Shown here: positions 40,851-49,835 of the stretch, one piece after another
How the letters are laid out: every line of letters begins with the position of its first letter
Numbering within the stretch: position 1 is the stretch's first letter
Assembly (NCBI GenBank): GCA_964619675.1
Contig: CAZUEO010000005.1
Span: 39,914 to 103,913 of the forward strand
DNA length: 64,000 nucleotides
From: JAPLMW01 sp964619675
GTDB lineage: Bacteria > Planctomycetota > Phycisphaerae > Sedimentisphaerales > UBA12454
Direction: 5' to 3'
Program-made: the position numbers and the translations under genes
Notes under the pieces: model-generated
What the model saw: the letters and a program-made list of their open reading frames with translations, nothing else
Databases searched by the model: none
What the model was told of the DNA's origin: nothing

Positions 40851-42392
40851 TCATTCCCATTCAATTGTCGCAGGCGGTTTTGAGCTTATATCATAAACGA
40901 CGCGGTTTATGCCGCGGACTTCATTTATAATACGGTTGGCAATAATTGCAAGTACGTCGTACGGTATTCTTGAAAAATCGGCCGTCATAAAATCGGTTGT
41001 ATCTACCGAGCGAACAGCGATAACGTTTTCATAACTTCTCTCATCACCCATAACGCCGACAGTTGCCACCGGCAGAAGTACTGCCAGTATCTGCGAGACT
41101 TTTTTGTAAAGGCTTGCAGCCTTAATCTCGTCAATAAGTATTTCGTCGGCTTCCCTTAAAATCGCCAGTCTGGCCTCGGTGATTTCGCCGATTATTCTCA
41201 CGGCAAGGCCCGGCCCCGGGAACGGATGCCGCCAGACGATATCCTCAGGCAGGCCTAAATATTCGCCGACAAGCCGCACTTCATCTTTGAACAAATCCCG
41301 CAGCGGCTCAATCAGCTCAAAGCCCAGCTCGGCAGGCAGGCCGCCTACGTTATGATGCAGCTTTATGCTTGCAGCGAGATTGCCGTCCTTTTTGCCTGAC
41401 TCAATTACGTCGGGATATAGCGTTCCCTGAGCGAGATATTTGGCGCCGGGTATTTTTTTGGCTTCGGATTTAAAGGCTTCGATGAATTCATGACCGATTA
41501 TTTTTCTCTTTTTTTGCGGCTCTATAACGCTTTTAAGAGCGGTTAAGAATTGTCTGCTCCAATCAACTACGTGCAGGTCGATGTGAAAATGGTCTCTGAA
41601 TGTGCTTTCGACCTGATTTCTTTCATTTTTTCTTAGTAGGCCGTTATTGACAAAGATGCATACGAGCCTGTCGCCAATGGCTTTATGGACAAGCGTTGCT
41701 GTAACAGCCGAATCTACTCCGCCGCTAAGGCCGCAGATAACAGAACCATCTTTTGTCTGCGAGCGGATTTTTTCAATTGTCTGCTCGGCAAAATCTTTCA
41801 TTTGCCAGTCGCCCGAGCATTTGCAGATGTCATACAGGAAGTTTTTCATCATTATATCGCCTTTCGGCGTATGGCTTACTTCCGGATGAAACTGCAGGCC
41901 GTAGAATTTTTTATTTTTGTGCCGCAGGGCCGCATAAGGGCAGGTATTAGTTTTTGCGATTTGCTGAAAATCTTTACTGACGGCTTCAATTTGGTCGCCA
42001 TGGCTCATCCAGACTGTTGCACTGTCGCCGATATTCGCGAACAAATCGCTTGTGTCAAGGATAGAAATAACTGCTCTGCCGTATTCTCTTGATTGAGCGG
42101 CTTTAATTTTTGCACCGAGTACTTTGCAGCCCCACTGCATACCGTAACAAATGCCCAGAATTGGGACGCTAAGCTCGAATATTTTTTCATCTGTTGTCGG
42201 GGCATTTGGAGCATAGACGCTTGCCGGCCCGCCGGAGAGGATTATGCCTTTGAGGTTCTTTATTTGAGCAAGTTCTTTTGCGGAAACGCTCGGCTGATAA
42301 ATTGACGAATAGACGTTATGTTCACGAACCCGCCGCGCAATTAACTGATTATACTGACTGCCGAAGTCAATGATGACTATCGCTTCATTCAT
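40851..42392 (-). CDS. guaA: GMP synthase
   Basis: The 513-residue enzyme converts XMP to GMP with glutamine and ATP. The N-terminal glutamine amidotransferase has GICYGMQ with the nucleophile Cys, and the HPE-type HPEVSHT triad part. The ATP-pyrophosphatase domain has GLSGGVDSAV, and the C-terminal dimerisation domain ends PPATIEWE. Start 42392 is set by GGAGGA four bases before the ATG. The frame extends further upstream only because it runs through a dispersed repeat. It follows guaB by a short repeat-derived spacer. Confidence 0.97.
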   Translation of the reverse strand: MNEAIVIIDFGSQYNQLIARRVREHNVYSSIYQPSVSAKELAQIKNLKGIILSGGPASVYAPNAPTTDEKIFELSVPILGICYGMQWGCKVLGAKIKAAQSREYGRAVISILDTSDLFANIGDSATVWMSHGDQIEAVSKDFQQIAKTNTCPYAALRHKNKKFYGLQFHPEVSHTPKGDIMMKNFLYDICKCSGDWQMKDFAEQTIEKIRSQTKDGSVICGLSGGVDSAVTATLVHKAIGDRLVCIFVNNGLLRKNERNQVESTFRDHFHIDLHVVDWSRQFLTALKSVIEPQKKRKIIGHEFIEAFKSEAKKIPGAKYLAQGTLYPDVIESGKKDGNLAASIKLHHNVGGLPAELGFELIEPLRDLFKDEVRLVGEYLGLPEDIVWRHPFPGPGLAVRIIGEITEARLAILREADEILIDEIKAASLYKKVSQILAVLLPVATVGVMGDERSYENVIAVRSVDTTDFMTADFSRIPYDVLAIIANRIINEVRGINRVVYDISSKPPATIEWE

Positions 42393-42398
42393 TTTTCC

Positions 42399-42429
42399 TC
42401 CGCGTAATCCGTGAAATCCGCGGTTAATC
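42399..42429. repeat. Dispersed repeat at the guaB-guaA junction
   Basis: The plus strand holds CCGCGTAATCCGTGAAATCC and GCGG, a repeat type I have often seen in bacterial intergenic DNA. It provides the guaB stop codon and part of the guaA ribosome-binding site. Confidence 0.5.
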
Positions 42430-43893
42430 TTCAATCATTTCTCTTGTAGAATAGTTCGGCGGCTCTTTTGTAACCAGAATATCGTGCGGGTGCGATTCGG
42501 TTACGCCCGCTGCGCTTATTCTGGTGAATTTGCCGCCTTTGCGTAACTGCTCGATAGTTGGCGTTCCGCAATAGCCCATACCAGCCCGCAGGCCGCCGAC
42601 AAGCTGATAAACAAAATCGCCCAGTGTACCACGATAAGGCACTCTGCCTTCGACGCCCTCAGGAACAAGTTTTTCTCTGGACGTTGATTTTTGGCCGTAC
42701 CTGTCGGCTGAGCCTTTTATCATTGCGCCAAGTGAACCCATTCCGCGATATTCCTTGAATTGTCTGCCTTTGTAAATGACGAGCAGGCCGGGGCTTTCTG
42801 CAAGACCTGCCAATAGCGAGCCGAGCATAACGGTTGAAGCACCTGCTGCGATTGCCTTTGTTATGTCGCCGCTGAATCTAATGCCGCCGTCGGCAATGAT
42901 GGGTATATCGTGTTTGTCGGCAGCGGCAGCGCAATCCATAATCGCTGAGATCTGCGGGACGCCTACGCCGCTGATGACTCTCGTTGTGCAGATAGCGCCG
43001 GGGCCGATGCCGACCTTTATAGCATTTACCCCCGCCTTTATCAAATCAACAGTCGCTTCTGCGGTCGCCACGTTGCCGGCTATACAATCGATATTATGAT
43101 TTTTCTTTATGTGTTTTACGGTGTCAATTACGTTTTGCGAATGGCCATGAGCGGTATCAACCACCAGCACATCAACTTCGGCTTTAATTAGCGACTCAAT
43201 CCTGTCATAATCCATAACCCCTACCGCAGCCCCGACTCTTAATCTGCCGCGTTTGTCTCTTACAGCGTTTGGGAACTGCAGGAAACGGTCGATGTCCCGC
43301 ATTGTAATCAGGCCTGCCAGTTCGCCTTTTTCATTGACGAGCAGGAGCTTTTCAACCCTGTGTTTTTGCAGGATATCCTTTGCCTGTTCGAGTGTCGTAT
43401 CCGCAGGGGCTTTAATGAGATTATCTTTTGTCATAACCTCGCTGATTTTGACGCTGTCGTCCCTGAGGAATTTTAGGTCCCGCTGCGTTAGTATGCCGAG
43501 CAGTTTTTTGCCTTCGATGATGGGAATGCCGGAGATGTTTTGCTCATTCATTACCTGCCTTGCCTGCTGGACGGTCTGGTTTGGGCTTAGGATGACAGGG
43601 TCGAGAACGACACCGTTTTCACTTCTTTTTACCTTGATGACCTCCCTGCACTGAGCTTCGATGGTAAGGTTTTTATGAATCATTCCGATGCCGCCCTCCT
43701 GTGCCAGAGCGATTGCCAGCGCCGATTCGGTAACGGTATCCATAGCAGCAGAGACTATGGGGATATTGATTTTGATATTGTTTGTAAGTTTTGTCGAGGT
43801 GTCTGTCTCTGTGGGCACGAAATCACTTTTGGCGGGTATTAGCAGAACGTTATCGAATGTAATCCCCTCGCCGACGATTTTGTCCTTATGCAT
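42424..43893 (-). CDS. guaB: IMP dehydrogenase
   Basis: The 489-residue enzyme oxidises IMP to XMP, the first step to GMP. The catalytic barrel includes GPGAICTTRVISGVGVPQ with the active Cys and GGIRFSGDITKA. Two CBS domains at about residues 95-215 (VMNEQNISGIPIIEG, ILQKHRVEKLLLV) sense nucleotides. The C-terminal flap is GVEGRVPYRG. GGAGG lies six bases before the ATG at 43893. The gene sits between hisA and guaA on one strand. Confidence 0.97.
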   Translation of the reverse strand: MHKDKIVGEGITFDNVLLIPAKSDFVPTETDTSTKLTNNIKINIPIVSAAMDTVTESALAIALAQEGGIGMIHKNLTIEAQCREVIKVKRSENGVVLDPVILSPNQTVQQARQVMNEQNISGIPIIEGKKLLGILTQRDLKFLRDDSVKISEVMTKDNLIKAPADTTLEQAKDILQKHRVEKLLLVNEKGELAGLITMRDIDRFLQFPNAVRDKRGRLRVGAAVGVMDYDRIESLIKAEVDVLVVDTAHGHSQNVIDTVKHIKKNHNIDCIAGNVATAEATVDLIKAGVNAIKVGIGPGAICTTRVISGVGVPQISAIMDCAAAADKHDIPIIADGGIRFSGDITKAIAAGASTVMLGSLLAGLAESPGLLVIYKGRQFKEYRGMGSLGAMIKGSADRYGQKSTSREKLVPEGVEGRVPYRGTLGDFVYQLVGGLRAGMGYCGTPTIEQLRKGGKFTRISAAGVTESHPHDILVTKEPPNYSTREMIED

Positions 43894-43975
43894 TGGCAGC
43901 CTCCATAAAAAGCGGGTCTGGTTAAGTCGATTAGTATAATGGCTTTAGCCGAGCAGTCAAAAGAAATTTAGTCCG

Positions 43976-43994
43976 CTATGGGATGGCTTACGCC
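43976..43994 (+). repeat. Dispersed 19-bp repeat, copy 2
   Basis: CTATGGGATGGCTTACGCC, matching the minus strand of 18641-18659 with one mismatch. It lies in the 128-base gap between hisA and guaB. Confidence 0.5.
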
Positions 43995-44021
43995 AGAAGA
44001 ACCTGAAGCTATGTTTTTTCG

Positions 44022-44750
44022 CTAACTAAGCTCTTTACAAAGCTTTATGGCTTCTGCCAGAGTCATCGTGTCTTCGTAAAGCGCTCTGCCGACGATGGCG
44101 GCTGAAATGACTTTGGTTTCAGCGAGTTTTTTAATATCTTCAACTGTTGTAACGCCGCCTGCCGCGATGACGGGAATATTTATCGTTTCTGCCAGTTGCT
44201 TTGTCCTCTCAATGTTCGGGCCGGCCAGCATGCCGTCTTTATTAATGTCTGTGTAAATAATTGCAGCGAGCGGCAATTGTGCAGCTTTTTTTGCAAGCTC
44301 GATAAGTTCCTGACAGCTATCCTCTTTCCAGCCGTGGGTGGCGACTCTGCTGCCTCTTGCATCGAGGCTCAGAACTGTTTTGCCGGCAAATTCCTGCACA
44401 ACGCTGCTGAACCATTCAAAGTCGCTTATTGCTTTTGTGCCGAGGATTACCCTTGTAACGCCCATATCAATAATTTTTGTAATGGATTCTCTGTCGCGGA
44501 TACCGCCGCCAACCTGGATTTTCAAGTCCTTTGCCTCCTGAACAATTTGGCGGATTGTATCAGTATTGACACACTTGCCGACTTTTGCACCATCAAGGTC
44601 GATTATGTGCAGCCATTCTGCGCCGGCATCGCGAAATTCGATTGCCTTTTTCGCAGGGTTATCTTCGTAGTTGATGTAACGATGATATTCGCCCTGTATG
44701 AGCCGAACACATTTACCGCCAAGCAGGTCTATTGCAGGTATCACGTACAT
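44022..44750 (-). CDS. hisA: Phosphoribosylformimino-AICAR-phosphate isomerase
   Basis: The 242-residue HisA barrel enzyme catalyses an Amadori rearrangement in histidine synthesis. MYVIPAIDLLGGKCVRL with the first catalytic Asp, GGGIRD, and YTDINKDGMLAGPN with the second Asp are all present. HisF and HisH are not in the window. A frame extension to TTG 44777 is rejected because ATG 44750 starts the family's normal N-terminus. It has its own promoter. Confidence 0.95.
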   Translation of the reverse strand: MYVIPAIDLLGGKCVRLIQGEYHRYINYEDNPAKKAIEFRDAGAEWLHIIDLDGAKVGKCVNTDTIRQIVQEAKDLKIQVGGGIRDRESITKIIDMGVTRVILGTKAISDFEWFSSVVQEFAGKTVLSLDARGSRVATHGWKEDSCQELIELAKKAAQLPLAAIIYTDINKDGMLAGPNIERTKQLAETINIPVIAAGGVTTVEDIKKLAETKVISAAIVGRALYEDTMTLAEAIKLCKELS

Positions 44751-44777
44751 TTTACGCCCTTTAAAAAGCTTTGACAA

Positions 44778-44806
44778 ATTTTAGATGCAAATTGACCGGC
44801 TTTCAA
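44778..44806 (-). promoter_or_regulatory. Probable hisA promoter
   Basis: -35 TTGAAA (44801-44806), 17-base spacer, -10 TAAAAT (44778-44783), with about 22 bases of leader before the ATG at 44750. Confidence 0.55.
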
Positions 44807-44886
44807 GTCCAATTTTTGTAAAATCAGGGTTTTTAAGCTATTTGTACTTGAATACTGCACTTTTGCCATTACGAACTGAAATTCGG

Positions 44887-44914
44887 TTGACCTAATGTCG
44901 ATGAATGTTATAAC
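44887..44914 (+). promoter_or_regulatory. Probable ackA promoter
   Basis: -35 TTGACC (44887-44892), 16-base spacer, -10 TATAAC (44909-44914), about 45 bases before the ATG at 44960. Confidence 0.55.
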
Positions 44915-44959
44915 CGATTATTTAATTTACAGCCGTTTAGTGGAAAGGGTCAGCAGCGA

Positions 44960-46150
44960 ATGAAGATTCTCGTTATCAACGCGGGCAGCAGCTCAATTAA
45001 GTACCAGTTATTCGAAATGCCTGCTGAAAAGGTACTTGCAAAGGGGCTTCTTGAAAAAATCGGTGAAGAGGCCTCGCAGTTAAACCATTTCAGCGACTCA
45101 AAAGAGCACAAAATCAAAACAAAAGTGGCCAACCATACGGCAGGTATGAAACTGATACTCGATACGCTTGTTGCTGCCGAGACAGGCGTTATAAAGGATA
45201 TTTCTGAAATTTCCGCCGTAGGCCACAGGGTGGTTCACGGCGGCGAGGAGTTCACAGGTTCGGTGGTAATAAATGACAAAGTGATTGCCTCGGTTGAGAA
45301 ATTCGCAGACCTTGCGCCTTTGCACAATCCGCCTAATCTTACAGGCATTAAAGCTTCACAGAAAAGCCTTCCAGGAGCGCTGCAGGTTGCCTGTTTTGAT
45401 ACGGCTTTTCATACGACTATTCCAAAAATTGCCTATATTTACGCTTTGCCTTATGAGATTTATGAAAAATATCGCGTAAGAAAATACGGTTTTCACGGCA
45501 CAAGTCACAGTTACGTTGCAAAAAGGGTTGCGAAACTACTTGGCGGCGGGCCCGAACAATTCAACATTATCACCTGTCATCTCGGCAATGGTTGTTCGAT
45601 AACGGCTGTCAAAGGCGGCAAAAGTGTCGATACTTCAATGGGGCTTACTCCTCTTGAAGGCGTTGTTATGGGTACCCGCAGCGGCGATTTCGACCCCGCG
45701 ATACTGTTTTATCTTTCGGAGAAAGGTTACAGCATTGATGAGCTTAATGATATGTGCAATAAAAAAAGCGGTCTTCTCGGTATATCAGGCGTTTCAAACG
45801 ATATGCGTAATTTGCGCGAGCACGCTGTGGCCGGCAACGAGCGGGCAAAACTTGCATTTGATATTTTCTGTTACAGGATAAGGAAATATATCGGTGCATA
45901 TACGGCAGTTCTCGGCAGACTTGATGCGCTGGTTTTTACCGGCGGGATAGGAGAAAACGCCGCTGATGTCAGAGCGCGAACTTGCGAAAATCTCGAGCAG
46001 ATGGGTATAAAAATTGACCCAGCGGCAAACGAAAAAATAGTCCGTAAGGAAGGTCTGATAAGTTCTGCCGATTCAAGAGTAAAAGTTTTTGCAATACCCA
46101 CAAATGAGGAGCTTGCTATAGCACAGGACACATTCCGGCTCACAGAGTAG
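44960..46150 (+). CDS. ackA: Acetate kinase
   Basis: The 396-residue kinase interconverts acetate and acetyl-phosphate, making ATP in fermentation. KILVINAGSSSIKYQLF, GHRVVHGGEEFTGS, KYGFHGTSHSYVA and FTGGIGENAADVRA are the family motifs. No phosphotransacetylase is adjacent. Together with the C1 enzyme at 23365-25830 it fits an anaerobic or facultative lifestyle, but that is inference. The gene stands alone with its own promoter. Confidence 0.97.
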   Translation: MKILVINAGSSSIKYQLFEMPAEKVLAKGLLEKIGEEASQLNHFSDSKEHKIKTKVANHTAGMKLILDTLVAAETGVIKDISEISAVGHRVVHGGEEFTGSVVINDKVIASVEKFADLAPLHNPPNLTGIKASQKSLPGALQVACFDTAFHTTIPKIAYIYALPYEIYEKYRVRKYGFHGTSHSYVAKRVAKLLGGGPEQFNIITCHLGNGCSITAVKGGKSVDTSMGLTPLEGVVMGTRSGDFDPAILFYLSEKGYSIDELNDMCNKKSGLLGISGVSNDMRNLREHAVAGNERAKLAFDIFCYRIRKYIGAYTAVLGRLDALVFTGGIGENAADVRARTCENLEQMGIKIDPAANEKIVRKEGLISSADSRVKVFAIPTNEELAIAQDTFRLTE

Positions 46151-46220
46151 TTTTCCGGTTAAGTCCGGTTTTTATAAGCCGATACCATATTGTAGTCTGA
46201 TAATTTATGAGGCCTATGGT

Positions 46221-46874
46221 ATGGATATTCATCAGATAGAAAGGCTTATCTCAGAGGCAATTGCCAATCGTCCTTTGGCGACGAGTGCGCCGCTGAATCT
46301 TTACGTTTATAATGGCAAGGTCGTCTGCGGCGCCAGGGTTGTTATGCCTAAAAATGCGAGTTTCATATCCCATATTACGCCCCAGACAATCCAGCAGGGT
46401 TTTAATGAAGGCGACTGGAAAGCCGTTATTGAAAAGACGCTATGGATTTTAAGAGACCGCCCGGCGCCGGCGGCAGGCGACAGCGGCGGCGATTTCAGAG
46501 AGCGTCGCAGTCAGCAGCGTCTCAAATTGAAGGGCAATATCTGGATTAATCAGGAGGGAAGTGATAAGACCCTGCAGGGCCAACTGGTTGATATAAGCAG
46601 CATCGGTATGGCGTTTGTGTGTCATAACAAAAAGGGCATCCCCGATTATGGTCAGCAGATAACTGCCAGATTCACAGTGCCCTTTTTTACGCCTCAGGGC
46701 GATGTCCAGAACAGAAGGTTTATACGCACTGCAAAGGTTTGCCGCATCAGCAGTGCCAACAGCTATCTCAAACGCATAGCCGTCCAGTTTGCAGAGCCCC
46801 TGCCTTTTAAGCCTGCCGAGCAAAATCAGGTGTCCGACGCCGATGTAGCAGTTCTTACTCCCGACCAGAACTGA
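46221..46874 (+). CDS. PilZ-domain protein
   Basis: A 217-residue protein. Residues about 92-200 form a PilZ domain, a cyclic-di-GMP receptor, with the two signature parts RRSQQRLKLKG (RxxxR) and LVDISSIGMAF (DxSxxG). The first 90 residues are a separate small domain that I do not recognise. It is likely to respond to c-di-GMP and control motility, envelope or secretion. It starts at ATG 46221 without a strong ribosome-binding site. Confidence 0.82.
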   Translation: MDIHQIERLISEAIANRPLATSAPLNLYVYNGKVVCGARVVMPKNASFISHITPQTIQQGFNEGDWKAVIEKTLWILRDRPAPAAGDSGGDFRERRSQQRLKLKGNIWINQEGSDKTLQGQLVDISSIGMAFVCHNKKGIPDYGQQITARFTVPFFTPQGDVQNRRFIRTAKVCRISSANSYLKRIAVQFAEPLPFKPAEQNQVSDADVAVLTPDQN

Positions 46875-46904
46875 CATCTCTCTTAATTCATTTTTATTCC
46901 AATC

Positions 46905-46932
46905 TTGCTTTAACGATACTCTTGTGTAAAAT
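46905..46932 (+). promoter_or_regulatory. Promoter of the DUF2959 lipoprotein gene
   Basis: -35 TTGCTT (46905-46910), 16-base spacer, -10 TAAAAT (46927-46932), followed by a 30-base leader containing TTAAGGAATGG before the ATG at 46970. Confidence 0.5.
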
Positions 46933-46969
46933 CATATCCGGAATTTATGCCTTCTTAAGGAATGGAAAA

Positions 46970-47608
46970 ATGAAAAAGGTGGCGTTAATACCGGTTGTAT
47001 TATTGTTTGCGGCAGGCTGTCAGAGTCTTTATTACGGCATGATGGAAAAATTCGGCAAGTACAAAAGAGATATCCTTGTTGACCGTGTAAAGGATGCCCG
47101 TGATGCGCAGCAGCAAACCAAGGAGCAGTTCGCTTCAGCGCTGGATAAATTCCGAAGCGTTGTAAATGTCGAAGGCGGCAAACTCCAAGAAAAGTACGAC
47201 CTGCTTAAAAGCGAGCTCGATAAAAGCGAATCGAAGGCATCTGCCGTCAAAAAGCGGATTAATGATGTTGAAGATGTTGCGCAGGCGCTTTTTGATGAAT
47301 GGACGAATGAGCTTGACCAGTACAAAAATTCCGAGTTAAAAACAGCCAGTAAGGAAAAGCTGGAGCAGACCCGCCAGAGATACACGCAGTTAATCGGTTC
47401 AATGAAACAGGCCGAGAGCAAAATCGAGCCGGTTTTATCGGCTTTTCGAGACCAGGTATTGTTTTTAAAGCACAACCTTAACGCCCAGGCCATCGCTTCG
47501 CTTCAAAGCGAGCTTGGCACAATGGAAGCTGATATAGACCGATTGATTATGGAGATGGAGAAATCAATTGTCGAGGCCGACAGTTTTATCAAAACGATGC
47601 AGGAATAA
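46970..47608 (+). CDS. DUF2959-family lipoprotein
   Basis: A 212-residue coiled-coil lipoprotein of the DUF2959 family. The signal ends in the lipobox LLFAAGC and is followed by SLYYGMMEKFGKYKRDILVDR, typical of the family. Nearly the whole mature part is helical coiled coil. The function is unknown. ATG 46970 is chosen over the longer frame at 46922 because of AAGGAATGG upstream and a proper lipoprotein signal. Confidence 0.82.
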   Translation: MKKVALIPVVLLFAAGCQSLYYGMMEKFGKYKRDILVDRVKDARDAQQQTKEQFASALDKFRSVVNVEGGKLQEKYDLLKSELDKSESKASAVKKRINDVEDVAQALFDEWTNELDQYKNSELKTASKEKLEQTRQRYTQLIGSMKQAESKIEPVLSAFRDQVLFLKHNLNAQAIASLQSELGTMEADIDRLIMEMEKSIVEADSFIKTMQE

Positions 47609-47618
47609 GCCACCGACT

Positions 47619-49445
47619 TTACTGCGGCTGGGCCTTGTGATGTTTTTTAAGAAAAATTTGTATGACTGTGATGTCGGCAGGCGTAATACCGCCGATTCTG
47701 CTTGCCTGGCCTAACGTATATGGTCTGAATTTATTCAGTTGCTCTCTGGCTTCTGCACGAAGGTGTTCAATCCTGTCATAATCGAGCCCCTCCGGCAGCC
47801 TGTAATTGTCCATTTTTCCAAGCTTCGCTGCGATTTTTTCCTGTTTGACGAGATAGCCTTCGTATTTTGCCTCGATTATCACGGCTTCGAGAATATCAGG
47901 CTTTAAATTCATTTGTCTTATCTGCGGCGAATCGGCCAGAGTTTTTGTAATGGGACTATCAGGCTGTTTGAGCTGTTGCCAAAGAGAAAGCCCGCCTTTT
48001 CGTGTATTTTTCAGAACTTCGGTAAGTGCGGCAATTTGGGAAAGTTTAGACTGGAAATTTTTCCATCTTTTTTCGCAAACCAGTCCGACCGATTTGCCGA
48101 TTTGAGTTAATCTTCTGTCTGCGTTATCGGCCCTTAAGCTCAGTCGCCATTCGGCTCTCGAGGTAAACATTCGATACGGCTCGTCGATTTGTCTTGTAAG
48201 CAAATCGTCAATCATCACGCCTATATAAGCCTGGTTTCTGCCGAGAATTAGCGGCTCTTTTTTGTCTAAAAGCCTTGCAGCGTTTATGCCTGCGATGATT
48301 CCCTGTCCTGCCGCCTCTTCGTAGCCGCTTGTTCCGTTAATCTGGCCGGCCAGAAATAAGCCGCTGATTTTTTTTGTCTCAAGGTTCGGTTTTAGTTGAA
48401 TGGCAGGACAGTAGTCATATTCAATCGCATAAGCGTAATGAATAATCTTTGCATTTTCAGTCCCCGCCATCAGCTTGAGCATCTGCTCCTGCACATCTTC
48501 GGGTACGGATGTGCTTATACCGTTACAGTAGATTGTCGTTATATTTTCGTCTTCCGGCTCAAGAAATACTTGGTGTTTATTTTTATCTGCAAAGCGCACA
48601 ATTTTTGTTTCAATACTCGGGCAGTATCGTGGGCCGGTGGTTTTTATCTGGCCTGTGTAAAGCGGGGCGCGGTCGAGGTTATCGAGCAGCAGTTTGTGAA
48701 TCTTTTCATTGGTATATGTTATCCAGCAGGGGATTTGCTTTTGGCCGATTGTATCGGTCATAAATGAAAAAGGCACGGGATTTTCGTCGCCATATTGGAT
48801 TTGCGTTTTATCATAATCGACTGTCTTTGCGTCGAGTCTTGCCGGCGTACCGGTCTTTAATCGTTTAACTTCAAGTCCTAATTTTGCAAGGCAATCCGAC
48901 AGTTCATTTGCTGCCGGTTCATTTAGTCTCCCACCCTGCCATTGTCTGCTGCCTGTGTGCATTATGCCTTTAAGAAATGTGCCCGTCGTGACAATTATCG
49001 CACCACTGTAAAAAGTTCTGCCATCGGTGCAGGCAATCCCTTTGACCTGATTATTTTCGACAAGGATTTCGGCAGCGAGAGCCTCAACGATTGTGAGATT
49101 TGGCGTTTTTTCAAGTTCGTTTCGGATAAACTGCGAGTATTTATATTTGTCGATTTGTGCCCTTGGTGATTGGACGGCAGGTCCTTTTGAGCGGTTTAGT
49201 AGCCGGAATTGTATGCCGGTGGCGTCAGTTGCGATGCCCATAAGACCACCGAGCGCGTCAATTTCTCTTACGATTTGTCCTTTTGCGATGCCGCCGATGG
49301 CGGGATTGCAGCTTGCCTTTGCGATTGTCTCTTTGCTGATGGTTATAAGGGCTGTTTTGCACCCGATTTTCGCTGCCGCGTGAGCCGCTTCAGCTCCTGC
49401 GTGTCCCGCGCCGATAACTATACAATCGAAGGAACTACCTTTCAT
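47619..49445 (-). CDS. mnmG: tRNA uridine-5-carboxymethylaminomethyl enzyme MnmG
   Basis: The 608-residue FAD-dependent enzyme which, with MnmE, modifies U34 of several tRNAs. GAGHAGAEAAHAAAKIG is the FAD-binding Rossmann loop, CNPAIGGIAKG and GTSGYEEAAGQG are family signatures, and the C-terminal helical domain ends near LGQASRIGGI. It overlaps the acpS end by four bases (ATGA) and is the last gene of the mfd-PPIase-acpS-mnmG series. Confidence 0.97.
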   Translation of the reverse strand: MKGSSFDCIVIGAGHAGAEAAHAAAKIGCKTALITISKETIAKASCNPAIGGIAKGQIVREIDALGGLMGIATDATGIQFRLLNRSKGPAVQSPRAQIDKYKYSQFIRNELEKTPNLTIVEALAAEILVENNQVKGIACTDGRTFYSGAIIVTTGTFLKGIMHTGSRQWQGGRLNEPAANELSDCLAKLGLEVKRLKTGTPARLDAKTVDYDKTQIQYGDENPVPFSFMTDTIGQKQIPCWITYTNEKIHKLLLDNLDRAPLYTGQIKTTGPRYCPSIETKIVRFADKNKHQVFLEPEDENITTIYCNGISTSVPEDVQEQMLKLMAGTENAKIIHYAYAIEYDYCPAIQLKPNLETKKISGLFLAGQINGTSGYEEAAGQGIIAGINAARLLDKKEPLILGRNQAYIGVMIDDLLTRQIDEPYRMFTSRAEWRLSLRADNADRRLTQIGKSVGLVCEKRWKNFQSKLSQIAALTEVLKNTRKGGLSLWQQLKQPDSPITKTLADSPQIRQMNLKPDILEAVIIEAKYEGYLVKQEKIAAKLGKMDNYRLPEGLDYDRIEHLRAEAREQLNKFRPYTLGQASRIGGITPADITVIQIFLKKHHKAQPQ

Positions 49446-49831
49446 TTTTTATTCGATAATGCAACGGCAGAAGCTATGACAAAATTTGCCGTATGGGTGA
49501 TGCTCAAGTTTATGTCGCGGGCGCCCAGCTTAGATGCAATTTTTTTTACTTCGCCGGTCAGTTGCACCTGCGGCTGGCCAAAGTGATTATTGACAATTTC
49601 GATATCCGTCCAGGCAATTTTACCCCGCCAGCCTGTACCTAACATCTTGAGTATCGCTTCTTTCGCAGCGAACCTGCCGGCTAATCTTTCGATGCGATTT
49701 TTCATAAGATTTGCCTGCTGCTGCTCGGTTTGTGTAAAGATTCTTTCCAAAAAATGACTGCCATGCCGGCTAATCATCTTTTCTATTCGCGGGAAATCCA
49801 CCAAATCTATGCCGTGGAGTATTTTTCCCAT
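49442..49831 (-). CDS. acpS: Holo-[acyl-carrier-protein] synthase
   Basis: A 129-residue phosphopantetheinyl transferase that activates acyl carrier protein for fatty acid synthesis. GIDLVDFPRIEKMI carries the first Asp, and RFAAKEAILKMLGTGWRG the catalytic Glu-Lys pair. It lies four bases after the peptidylprolyl isomerase gene and overlaps mnmG, so it is translated in a coupled series. Confidence 0.95.
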   Translation of the reverse strand: MGKILHGIDLVDFPRIEKMISRHGSHFLERIFTQTEQQQANLMKNRIERLAGRFAAKEAILKMLGTGWRGKIAWTDIEIVNNHFGQPQVQLTGEVKKIASKLGARDINLSITHTANFVIASAVALSNKK

Positions 49832-49835
49832 TAGC

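Noticed and set aside
46155..46173. Terminator after ackA (CCGG-TTAAGT-CCGG plus T-run)
   Set aside because: Only four base pairs and the arms are self-palindromic; too weak to support.
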